DNA of 64,000 nt from a virus: the IMG/VR virus record IMGVR_UViG_3300025154_000076, positions 1-64,000 of that record; one strand, written 5' to 3'. The position numbers were made by a program, and so were the translations under genes. The first letter of the stretch is position 1. Every line of letters begins with the position of its first letter. Shown one piece after another: positions 34,801 through 42,157 of the stretch. Under the pieces are notes generated by a model. It did not search any database, had not been told where the DNA came from, and worked only from the letters and a program-made list of their open reading frames with translations.

Positions 34801-35708
34801 GAATCCCAGAAAAGTAATGCTGTATTAACAGGTGTATCTTCTCTTGTGGCTACCAATTGTAAATTAGCTATTGAAGGTGATGTTTCATCTGTTGCTTGTC
34901 CAATAGCGAACCCATCTCTTACCTCATCAAATACAAATAAATAATCATCTGATGTACCTCTGTCAACCCTTATACCTGCTGTTCCTGCTGTTACCCCTGC
35001 TCCTGTTTCGCCATAATTCAACATCATGACATTATCTTCTACTAATACAGTTTCTACATTTTGAGTTACGGTAGTGCCATTAATAGTTAAATCACCACCA
35101 ATAACTACATTTTGCACCCATGTAAGGGTATCTTCTGCCTCATTTAACTCCCAATAGTTTACATTTCCTAAATTTATACCCATTAATACTGATGTACCTC
35201 CATTCCATCCTGATATTGGGTCATCTTCTGTGTAATAAAGGGTTTCATCAAATGTTATTCTTGTAATATTATTTAATAGGTTTGCATCATTATCAAGTAG
35301 TGAAACCCCTCTATTTGTCCATTGTACATATTTTTCAGCACTATTTACATTATCCCTTGCCTTTTCACTTAGCCTGTATAAATATACAGGGGAAATAATG
35401 GGTGCATCATCATAGGATTCATATACATACGCTATTCTATCTTCATAAGGTGCTGTTGATATTGTATGTTCATGTATATCATAAACCCTTACTTCATTTG
35501 TTGTTGCATTTATTATTTCTTTTATCTCATAAATATTTCCTACATAATCAACAATATATCCACCAACAGATAATGTATCAACCCCCATATTTTCAGGTTC
35601 ACCAAGTTCTTTTGGCATAACCTTACAAACATAATTATATGCTGTTGCATGAGTAGCAACATCCCTGATTATTGTAGTCCATGAAACGGAAGGTCTATAA
35701 CTTGACAT
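31866..35708 (-). CDS. Long tail fibre with perfect internal repeats
   Basis: A 1280-aa protein. The N-terminal part probably attaches to the tail. The middle holds four essentially identical 46-residue repeats, and further on there are two copies of a longer block ending in GDHTHSGVY. The GDHTHSG motif is frequent in phage fibres, where HxH units bind metal in a trimeric stalk. Composition is Ala, Thr, Ser and Gly-rich with little charge. The repeats are nearly perfect at DNA level (see 33991-34542), so they are recent or kept uniform. Repeat number may vary between isolates. Confidence 0.75.
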   Translation of the reverse strand: MSSYRPSVSWTTIIRDVATHATAYNYVCKVMPKELGEPENMGVDTLSVGGYIVDYVGNIYEIKEIINATTNEVRVYDIHEHTISTAPYEDRIAYVYESYDDAPIISPVYLYRLSEKARDNVNSAEKYVQWTNRGVSLLDNDANLLNNITRITFDETLYYTEDDPISGWNGGTSVLMGINLGNVNYWELNEAEDTLTWVQNVVIGGDLTINGTTVTQNVETVLVEDNVMMLNYGETGAGVTAGTAGIRVDRGTSDDYLFVFDEVRDGFAIGQATDETSPSIANLQLVATREDTPVNTALLFWDSTDVRAETSAKLLWDGTNVNIDGGISLASGATVNNIETSVTDSDTNISTSGAIVDYAQPLDATLTSLAAISGVAGDIIYANGTDTWTRLAKGTGYQGLIMNSVATALGWGASLQSVLTTQGDIIYASAANTPTRLAKGTSYQGLIMNSVATALGWGASLQSVLTTQGDIIYASAANTPTRLAKGTSYQGLIMNSVATALGWGASLQSVLTTQGDIIYASAANTPTRLAKGTSYQGLIMNSVATALGWGASLQSVLTTQGDIIYASAANTPTRLAKSTGTNYYLKNSGTSNNPAWAAITHADVSDFESGVDTYETSHADVLVDGDFATAGLMKTDGAGTYSIITGSSGILSVNTTFVDDDTSLMTSAAIDNQIVSYGYSTTLGTVTSVDMSVPTGLTVAGNPITSSGTLAVTFTAGYAIPTTAKQTEWNAAYAAIHNAVTLNASATTGGLSLSTQEISFRAATNAQTGYATAAHIAAIEANSDKDGFPGFGTDHTTAAYGDHTHSGVYTTGSGASTRVALWGDINLLTATSEFYYSNSTLYVKDLASGTGNDLMYLSLNTSIAGAYVHTGLRSDLNISHQTSQARNIYGYITLDGSSGDVASVFGIGGYCNLEGSGTNSVSVLMYGGDFSVSHTGTNASQTINEMAAINALVQTNNVATITTAYGLRINNDGTGPVTNLYGIYIDTGFDYGTTNSYAIYSASTADSYFTGAVKVLNNLTVNNLYPTTDNTGVVGSAALTWSNGQFTNLTVDSTLTVTSLDVNGVITATSGTSTQWNAAYAAIHNAVTLNASATTGGLSLSTQEISFRAATNAQTGYATAAHIAAIEANSDKDGFPGFGTDHTTAAYGDHTHSGVYLLNATDTFTGNLTVTGGQIITPYSSSIGSSSGIVSVNWNNGQVQFLQLTENITDWVFTNVQNGTACTIIIKQAAAASYTVIFSADEFNFINGSNETILTSYNSINIVTGIMYDGKLHCALGSHS
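32241..32485 (-). repeat. 245-bp duplicated segment of the fibre gene, copy A
   Basis: This segment and copy B at 33282-33526 are identical apart from one base (near 32277 and 33318). They code for the block from NAVTLNAS to DHTHSGV. They are about 1040 bp apart in the same gene. A duplication so exact inside one gene implies recent copying or gene conversion, and would allow deletion of the intervening fibre segment by recombination. Confidence 0.85.
33282..33526 (-). repeat. 245-bp duplicated segment of the fibre gene, copy B
   Basis: This is the second copy of the segment at 32241-32485. The two copies flank a variable part of the fibre that includes GTGNDLMYLSLNTSIAG and SLDVNGVITATSGT, suggesting a modular fibre in which the part between the repeats can be swapped. 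Confidence 0.85.
33991..34542 (-). repeat. Four tandem 138-bp repeats in the fibre gene
   Basis: The period is exactly 138 bp (unit starts at 33991, 34129, 34267 and 34405, with partial repeat beyond 34543). It encodes 46 residues including GWGASLQSVLTTQGDIIYAS. By eye the units are the same base for base. The flanking partial units are diverged, which is what slippage or unequal exchange within an older array would give. Confidence 0.9.
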
Positions 35709-35720
35709 ATCTTATAAAAT

Positions 35721-38057
35721 TTACGCTGATGTTGTTGTTGTTGTCGTTGTACTTGTAGTGGTGGTTGTAGTAGTGGTTGTAGTTACCTCGGTATAAAGGC
35801 CTGAAAATGTCATTACTATTTCCAAGGCATACACATCTGTACATAATGCTGTTAATTCAATAGCATTCAAATCACTTGAATCATACCATGTAGAATATGC
35901 TTGTGTACCTTTTAATGCCTGATACACATTTCCATTACCAAAATTACCATAAGCCTTAACTACCACACTTGCACAATGCTTTCCTAAATCATGCTGAATA
36001 GTTAAATCTGTGGCATTGGAACCCAATCCAAAGCCATAATTAATGGTTGCTGAATCATCTACTGTCCAACCATATTCCTGTGTAAATGATCGGGTAACAA
36101 CAGAACCACTTCCGGCTGTTGCCGAAACAACATAAACAGTTGAATTTGCACCTATGGAGCTACTTATCTTACTTGCACTCCATAATTCCGTTGCACTTGT
36201 TCCACTATCATTAATAATTCTGTGTTGCGCAACGCTATAATTATCTAAACTGTCATGGTCTATTTCAGCCTCAACTACAGATACTACGCTTGTAGTTATA
36301 TCAATCCCATTACCTTCTGTTAAAGCATCTAATTTAGCATCAAAGGTTTGAAAATCAGTAGAGGTTAAATATCCTGATTGGGTTGCTGATGCTTCTTGTG
36401 TAACAATAGTATGTTGTGCTGCTGTTAAATGATAATATTCACTTGTAGTTCCACCCTGCAAATTATCTAAATTTCCATGTACTATATCAGCCTCTATCTG
36501 TGCTGTTAACACAATATTTGCTATACTTTCAATCCCTGTTGCTGTGAACCTGGCAATCTCTCCTGATGTTCCACCACTTGCATCATTTACCAATAGAGCA
36601 TTTGTATTGGCAATACCAAAAGTCAATGAATCTTGTTTGCCATCCAATTGATCTTGTATAAGAGAAGTAACTCCATCACAATAATTCAATTCAGCATAAG
36701 AAGCTGTTAGATTATTTATAAAAGTATATGCTGTATTCCAATTTGTTTCCTCTGTAGTAGTGGGTATAACATATCCTGATGTTAAACTAAATTCTCCTGT
36801 TCCATCATTATAAGTAAGTCCTAATGCTGTTGATTCCAGACTTATCAGTTTAATATAATCAGTTAATGCTGTTGCCACATAAGAAACAACATAGGCCTTA
36901 TCTACTAAACTTCTGTCGGTATATGTTCCAGACAAATCACTTCCATAATTTACAATTGCACTAAATGTTCCCCCTAATGCAGCAGAAACATAATCAGAAA
37001 GACTTCCTACAACACTCAATACCCCTGAATTATTTTCAATAGTAGTACCATCAACCAAATCAGCTAAATAGCTTGCTGTGCCGGCTGATGTCATTTTTAC
37101 CTTTTCGTCTGTATTGGTGAAAGAAAATTGATTTTCAAATGGCACAATTTCCTCCACCTCAGGATCATCTCCTTCTAATATGGCATAAACTCTTAATGCT
37201 GAATCATAAGCATCTGCTAATTCCTGATAGTCCAGACTTAATATGTAATGAATTAATGATGTGCTTAGTTTCATTATGTTTTCTTCCAGTTCTAACACAT
37301 TATACCCACTAACCCCTTTTTGTGTATAATATGTAGTTGTATAGGCATACAATAAATCCCTGAGAGCATCCATGTCTATATTATATGCTGTATCGGTGTC
37401 TGTTAATGTTTCAACAGAATATATTTGCAACCCATCTGCCATAGTATATAATATGGTGGAGGTAAGTTCTGCTTCGTATTCACCGGAATAAATATTAGCT
37501 GCATAAGATACAGTAGGGTTTGAACCCATACTTGTTACTGTATTGCTCCCTTCTGCCATTCCTGACCCTGTAGGTGGTGTTATAGTTAGAACCCTTGATA
37601 TTGTGGTTGCATAAGCAGATGAAGCATAAGTAGTACTTTCAATACATGAAAAAGTGGAATTATATCCATCAATGGTAAACGTTACCGCAAGAGTGGGTTC
37701 AGTAAAACTATAAGTATAAGAAACTGATTTTGTATATGTCTGAATAGCATTTACTCCATCTATTACTTGTACTGTATATTCAAAGGTATATGTTCCTGCT
37801 ACTACATAAACTCCATCCAAGGGTAAAACAAAGTCTTTATACATTGTTCCACTTGACCCTACTATATCTGATGAAGCTCCATAACTTGTATTATTATACA
37901 TCACCACACTGTTTGCAGCAGTAAGTTTTATATTGCCATATACATAACTTACATTTATCCCTTCACCTGAATAATCTGTGTTATCCGTAAATCTTACATA
38001 TTTTGCTGCTACATTAAGATAAAATCTTGGTGTAAAGCTTAAATCAGAATTTTCCAT
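35721..38057 (-). CDS. Tail fibre protein with poly-Thr C-terminus
   Basis: A 778-aa, beta-rich, Thr/Ser/Ala-rich protein. Its middle shares fibre-like strings with the next gene (SLISLESTALGLTYNDGTGE, TTTEETNWNTAYTFINN). The last ~20 residues are almost only Thr with a few Ser, ending SA. The same kind of tail ends the virion protein at 51705-52235. Poly-Thr/Ser tails are natural targets for O-linked sugars, and glycosyltransferases are encoded in the same late region. The promoter-like TAAATTTG lies 13 bases upstream of the start. Confidence 0.65.
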   Translation of the reverse strand: MENSDLSFTPRFYLNVAAKYVRFTDNTDYSGEGINVSYVYGNIKLTAANSVVMYNNTSYGASSDIVGSSGTMYKDFVLPLDGVYVVAGTYTFEYTVQVIDGVNAIQTYTKSVSYTYSFTEPTLAVTFTIDGYNSTFSCIESTTYASSAYATTISRVLTITPPTGSGMAEGSNTVTSMGSNPTVSYAANIYSGEYEAELTSTILYTMADGLQIYSVETLTDTDTAYNIDMDALRDLLYAYTTTYYTQKGVSGYNVLELEENIMKLSTSLIHYILSLDYQELADAYDSALRVYAILEGDDPEVEEIVPFENQFSFTNTDEKVKMTSAGTASYLADLVDGTTIENNSGVLSVVGSLSDYVSAALGGTFSAIVNYGSDLSGTYTDRSLVDKAYVVSYVATALTDYIKLISLESTALGLTYNDGTGEFSLTSGYVIPTTTEETNWNTAYTFINNLTASYAELNYCDGVTSLIQDQLDGKQDSLTFGIANTNALLVNDASGGTSGEIARFTATGIESIANIVLTAQIEADIVHGNLDNLQGGTTSEYYHLTAAQHTIVTQEASATQSGYLTSTDFQTFDAKLDALTEGNGIDITTSVVSVVEAEIDHDSLDNYSVAQHRIINDSGTSATELWSASKISSSIGANSTVYVVSATAGSGSVVTRSFTQEYGWTVDDSATINYGFGLGSNATDLTIQHDLGKHCASVVVKAYGNFGNGNVYQALKGTQAYSTWYDSSDLNAIELTALCTDVYALEIVMTFSGLYTEVTTTTTTTTTTSTTTTTTTSA

Positions 38058-38069
38058 TTGTTTTTATTT

Positions 38070-38077
38070 CAAATTTA
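38070..38077 (-). promoter_or_regulatory. Putative late promoter -7 box before the fibre gene
   Basis: On the minus strand TAAATTTG fits TAnnTTTG. The stretch GTTAAATTTGAAATAAAAAC around it also occurs before the portal gene (44572-44579), with the same distance to the start codon. No clear -33 TTG is seen at the right spacing, so the call rests on the shared 20-base context. Confidence 0.4.
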
Positions 38078-38087
38078 ACGAAAATAA

Positions 38088-38121
38088 ATGAAAAAAGGCT
38101 ATGCTCGTAAGCACAGCCTTT
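38088..38121 (-). terminator. Intrinsic terminator after the 315-aa gene
   Basis: The stem at 38094-38105 with 38110-38121 (12 bp, one A-C mismatch, 4-nt loop) is followed on the minus strand by a U-rich run (complement of 38081-38096). It separates the capsid-side genes from the fibre genes and lies next to the putative fibre promoter. Confidence 0.8.
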
Positions 38122-38147
38122 CCAGAGTGGATGAATAGAAAAAAGGG

Positions 38148-39095
38148 TTATTTTTGTAATACTTTTTCTCTTTCGACAACTTTTTCAGCCATTAAATCTA
38201 ATATATCCCTGTGATCTGCAAGAAAATCCCTTAATTCAGGGTATTTATCTTCAGAATTAATCACAATACATATATCATTTCCAAATTTCCCTTCCTCCGG
38301 CATCCATCTCCATTTATTCTTTTCTGCATCAAAAGCAATTACCATTTCTGATTCAGCAATATTTATAGCTGCCAATATTTGAATATCTTCACCCATTTCT
38401 ACCCGGTCAAGAAACTCATTATATCCTTCTCCCTTACCACCTGATTTCTTCTCGGCAGTTACTACCTTTTTCTTTAATTCTCTCCTTATGATAGATAAAT
38501 CAAGGTTTTTAACCCCTCTCACTCCATAACTTGCAGCAATCTGACGAACATCTTTTTCTTTCAAATATTGATTGGTAAAAATAACCTGCATTACATTGGT
38601 TTCAAGCAAGTCATATTCAACTTCTTTCTTAGCTTCTAATATTTCGCTTCGTACAATGAATTCATCATTATATCTGTCTGCCATGATGAATATCAGGAAA
38701 AACAATAAATCCAATTGACTTTCATTAACATAAGCATCTTTGCCTAATACATAATGCGATGGATTGGGATTCATATTCTTTTCTTTATCCCTTTTTATTG
38801 CATTAGCAGAATAAATCCAATCACCACTTAAACTTTGATTTTTAGAAGTAATTGTTTTTACACAACGATACCTTTTTGGAGCTGGCCATTCGGCTACTTT
38901 AGAATAAGCGTTTACACTTCTGAATTTCGGATGAAACTGAAAATGTATGGGCCATTTAACTTTTTTAGGATCCGCACTGCCATTAGAAATTTCTTTATAA
39001 AAATCTTCAATAACACCAAAAGCCTCTTTTTCTAAGGCACTCATAGAAACTTTCTTTTTGTTGAGGTCTACTCTTTCTTCGTTTAAGTATAACAT
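38148..39095 (-). CDS. Virion-region protein, unknown
   Basis: A 315-aa protein located directly after the major capsid gene. It has an aromatic-rich N-terminal region (KWPIHFQFHPKFRSVNAYSKVAEW), a helical middle (LLETNVMQVIFTNQYLKEKDVRQIAASYGV) that could hold an HTH, and an acidic end. The position suggests a structural or assembly role. I do not recognise it. The leader carries the ACACACA element. Confidence 0.5.
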   Translation of the reverse strand: MLYLNEERVDLNKKKVSMSALEKEAFGVIEDFYKEISNGSADPKKVKWPIHFQFHPKFRSVNAYSKVAEWPAPKRYRCVKTITSKNQSLSGDWIYSANAIKRDKEKNMNPNPSHYVLGKDAYVNESQLDLLFFLIFIMADRYNDEFIVRSEILEAKKEVEYDLLETNVMQVIFTNQYLKEKDVRQIAASYGVRGVKNLDLSIIRRELKKKVVTAEKKSGGKGEGYNEFLDRVEMGEDIQILAAINIAESEMVIAFDAEKNKWRWMPEEGKFGNDICIVINSEDKYPELRDFLADHRDILDLMAEKVVEREKVLQK

Positions 39096-39109
39096 AGTTT
39101 GTGTGTGTT

Positions 39110-39152
39110 AAAAAAGATAAAGGGTTCCATATTCAGAAACCCCTTATCTTTT
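39110..39152 (-). terminator. Hairpin made of two inverted copies of the dispersed word
   Basis: The arms 39112-39126 and 39138-39152 pair over 14 of 15 positions. Each arm contains one copy of the word (39117-39126 and 39138-39147). Position (after the capsid gene stop) and A/T-rich flanks fit a minus-strand terminator. It is one of three places where the word forms an inverted pair. Confidence 0.7.
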
Positions 39153-39158
39153 GGTTAA

Positions 39159-40613
39159 TTATGCATTTTTTATGATATATGATTGATTCATTTTTAATGC
39201 TTGTAGTCCTACATGATCTCTCCAATAGGTTCTTGTAACATCATGTTCACCAGTATAAGGCATATGATTTCCGGCTGCCCCTACTGTCCATAATTCTCTC
39301 TTACGAGAATAACCATTCATGGCTCGGTATCTCATGGAAATATTTGGTAACGAAATTTTCTTTCCGTTCACATCTTTTGCCTGAACAGTAGAAACAGGAA
39401 AACCAAATCCCCATTTATTGATTGAATAACCGGCTGCGCCATAAGTCTGTGGATTACTGAATGAATCTACATTTTGGAATACATGCTTAAAGCCTGAACG
39501 CTCAATACATGAAAAACCAAGTTGCAGACCCAATTCTTTTGTTCCTTTTTGACCCAAATAATCATAGATAAGTTTATCTCCTGCGCTTGCAGCAGTAACA
39601 ACATCTAATCCTAAATTGTCAATTTGACGTTTGAATTTATGTCCACCCATCCATAAGATTGTAGTGGAATTAATTCCCTGAGAACGGAAATGATCTTCTG
39701 CCTGATCTAAATCATCAAGGATAAAGTTTTCATCAGCATAAGTACCAGAACCACCAAGACTTGAATTCCATGAATACAACCCCTGTGAGTTCTTAATGTG
39801 GTTTCCAACACCTTCGCTATCGGTAGTTCCATTTGTATTGGTTGTGGTAACAATCAATGCAGCCGGAGCAACTTCACCAAACATAATCAAACCTTCCTGA
39901 TAAATATCAAGTCGTCTTTCTGCTCTTGCTAATTCCGGGCTATAAAGATTAAGAATTTTTCCACCATTTTCATACTTCTTAAACCAAGCCTCGTTAACCA
40001 ATTGAGTTCCCTCTGCTTTGGTTGATTCAGCTAAAATTTGAGCACAAAAAGTTCTTTTTTCATAACCCTGAGAAACAGCTTTAGGTTGCCCTGTTCCTGC
40101 TCCTTTAGAATGGGTGATTATTGACATTTCAACACCACTCGCAATTTGGTGAGGTGTAGATACATCAACAGCTATTGTTGAATTTAATGGATAAGCATAC
40201 AATGTAATTGTAGACCCACTTTCGGTAATCTTATTAATACGAGCATTATAAACATTGCTGCCTTCAGGTACTAATAAGTGAAAACCTACTCTTGGGTAAT
40301 AATTGTCATTACTATCCAAATCATCGGCATCAAGAACAAATTTCCAACACTTCAATGATCCATCATCAGTACCATAACTCGATGCCTCGGCAAGAGTAAC
40401 AGTTCGGTGAAACATACCTTCTTCAAATACAGACCATTCATCCTGTGATACAGGAAGGAAGCGATCCATTGCTTTCAAAATATCAACAGCCATAATACCT
40501 TCGTTAAATTTTTGGATAAGCTCCAATGCATTTTGTGGCTGTAAAAAATCAAATGTGCTAAGATAGTTAACTTCGGTTAACCCATCCTGCCTCGGTAAAT
40601 AATTATTTGACAT
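39159..40613 (-). CDS. Major capsid protein
   Basis: A 484-aa protein likely to form the icosahedral shell. Length, position after the scaffold-like gene and the mixed alpha/beta sequence fit an HK97-fold capsid protein of crAss-like type. Recognisable segments are LIQKFNEGIMAVDILKAMDRF near the start, the long helix LARAERRLDIYQEGLIMFGE (about residues 230-250) and YWRDHVGLQALKMNQS at the C-terminus. The phage GroES proteins may help fold it. The fold is inferred from order and length, not proved by the sequence. Confidence 0.7.
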   Translation of the reverse strand: MSNNYLPRQDGLTEVNYLSTFDFLQPQNALELIQKFNEGIMAVDILKAMDRFLPVSQDEWSVFEEGMFHRTVTLAEASSYGTDDGSLKCWKFVLDADDLDSNDNYYPRVGFHLLVPEGSNVYNARINKITESGSTITLYAYPLNSTIAVDVSTPHQIASGVEMSIITHSKGAGTGQPKAVSQGYEKRTFCAQILAESTKAEGTQLVNEAWFKKYENGGKILNLYSPELARAERRLDIYQEGLIMFGEVAPAALIVTTTNTNGTTDSEGVGNHIKNSQGLYSWNSSLGGSGTYADENFILDDLDQAEDHFRSQGINSTTILWMGGHKFKRQIDNLGLDVVTAASAGDKLIYDYLGQKGTKELGLQLGFSCIERSGFKHVFQNVDSFSNPQTYGAAGYSINKWGFGFPVSTVQAKDVNGKKISLPNISMRYRAMNGYSRKRELWTVGAAGNHMPYTGEHDVTRTYWRDHVGLQALKMNQSYIIKNA

Positions 40614-40685
40614 AACAATTTCGTTTTTAAGTTATTTAATGTGATTAATCCCTTTCTATTCATCACATTAAAAAAACAAGACTAC

Positions 40686-42113
40686 TTAACGCCTTATCCC
40701 ATGATAAGCCATCACTTTCTTTTCTTCTTCCTCATTCTGTTTTTTGTAGTCCGGCATCAACCCCTTATCTTCCGAAACAATATTTTTCTTAGTTAACTTT
40801 GTCCCAGTCCTTTGGGCATACTCATCATCAACTTTTCTTTTTGTTTCTTCAATAAGGTGTTTCCTTATCTCTTTTTTGTAAAGATGTTCAAAACTTCGAT
40901 AAATAAAGTCATCAATAAACTTCAAATGTTCATCATTAGTGGGGTCAATCTTGTATTTACGAACATAATCCTTAATGTTCTTTTCTATTTCGCTTCGTTG
41001 CGAATTAGATACTTCCATTTCAACCAATGGTTCAGATTCACCTTCTTCTGCATCAACATACTTAGTGAAATTAGTGATTTTACCCTTTATTTTATCATCC
41101 CATGTACTCAATCTTGTAGCCTCCGCTATCCTCGCTTGACTATCCGATTGCTCACGTTCCTTTTGAAAATCAGGTAAATTTGTTTTGTCTTTCATCTCCT
41201 TAAACTTTTTAATTATAGGAGATACTTCACGCTTTAATTCAAGCTTATTCATTTCAATTTCATCCGCTATCTCTGCCTGTATTCCCTGACTATTAAAATC
41301 TTCATCATCCATGTCCTTATATTTACTATCAGAACGAAAATGAGAAGGTGTTAATTTGTGTTTTTTCTCGAAGTATCTGCGAACTAACCTTGGGTCATCC
41401 TTGGGATTTTCCGCTAAATGATCTTCTACAAGCAAATTTAATGGATTTACATTTTCAGGGTCAAAATTCTTAATTCGTAAAAATTCATCAAGACCCTTTC
41501 CTGTCTGCTTTCTGAAATGATAAGCACGTACAAATTCTTCATCTTCAAGAAAAGGATTGCTGTTTTCATTGGCTTTTTTAATTAATGCCTGGTTATCCTT
41601 TTCTAAACTTTGTACTTTTTGAGTTAATCCCTTTAATTCCTGAGTAGCTTGATCAAGGCTATCATAGTTAGTACCAAACACCCTGTTTAGTATGCCTAAC
41701 TCTTTTTCAGGTTCTAACTCAACTTTTCCAGATGGAGAATCTGTATGTTTTAATAATTCTGTATATTCTTTCTGAGCATCTTCATCTGTAGTTGAAATTT
41801 CAGGAACATCTTTTTTACCCTTATATTTTTCAACTTCTTTTAAAAACTCATCTTTTGATGTAAATTTTTGTTCACCTATTTTGTATTCTGGAACCCCTTC
41901 TTTTGATGCTTCACTTTCATCCGGCTTTTTAATTTCTAATCCTTCAAATGCTGATCTTTCAGCAGTAGGGTCTGTAAATTCATGCCTTTCATCTACCCTA
42001 TCATGCTTTGCAGGATCATAATCTTCATCTGCCCTTAACATGCCTGGCTCGTTCATCATTATTCCTCCAACGTTTATTGGAGCATCTGTATTTCTAAAAA
42101 TAGGTCTTTCCAT
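40686..42113 (-). CDS. Putative scaffolding protein
   Basis: A 475-aa, highly charged, helical protein with long acidic stretches (EDYDPAKHDRVDERHEF, KKPDESEASKEG) and a coiled coil around LNRVFGTNYDSLDQATQELK. It sits between portal and capsid genes, the usual place for a scaffold. It ends with a basic/acidic tail (KKQNEEEEKKVMAYHGIRR). No protease domain is visible. Confidence 0.65.
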   Translation of the reverse strand: MERPIFRNTDAPINVGGIMMNEPGMLRADEDYDPAKHDRVDERHEFTDPTAERSAFEGLEIKKPDESEASKEGVPEYKIGEQKFTSKDEFLKEVEKYKGKKDVPEISTTDEDAQKEYTELLKHTDSPSGKVELEPEKELGILNRVFGTNYDSLDQATQELKGLTQKVQSLEKDNQALIKKANENSNPFLEDEEFVRAYHFRKQTGKGLDEFLRIKNFDPENVNPLNLLVEDHLAENPKDDPRLVRRYFEKKHKLTPSHFRSDSKYKDMDDEDFNSQGIQAEIADEIEMNKLELKREVSPIIKKFKEMKDKTNLPDFQKEREQSDSQARIAEATRLSTWDDKIKGKITNFTKYVDAEEGESEPLVEMEVSNSQRSEIEKNIKDYVRKYKIDPTNDEHLKFIDDFIYRSFEHLYKKEIRKHLIEETKRKVDDEYAQRTGTKLTKKNIVSEDKGLMPDYKKQNEEEEKKVMAYHGIRR

Positions 42114-42143
42114 AATTAAAATTTTTTGTGTGTGTATGTACTA

Positions 42144-42151
42144 CAAATATA
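42144..42151 (-). promoter_or_regulatory. Putative -7 box before the scaffold gene
   Basis: On the minus strand TATATTTG fits TAnnTTTG, 30 bases upstream of the scaffold start, with the ACACACA leader between. No -33 TTG is visible at the expected distance, so this is a partial match. Confidence 0.35.
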
Positions 42152-42157
42152 TAAAAA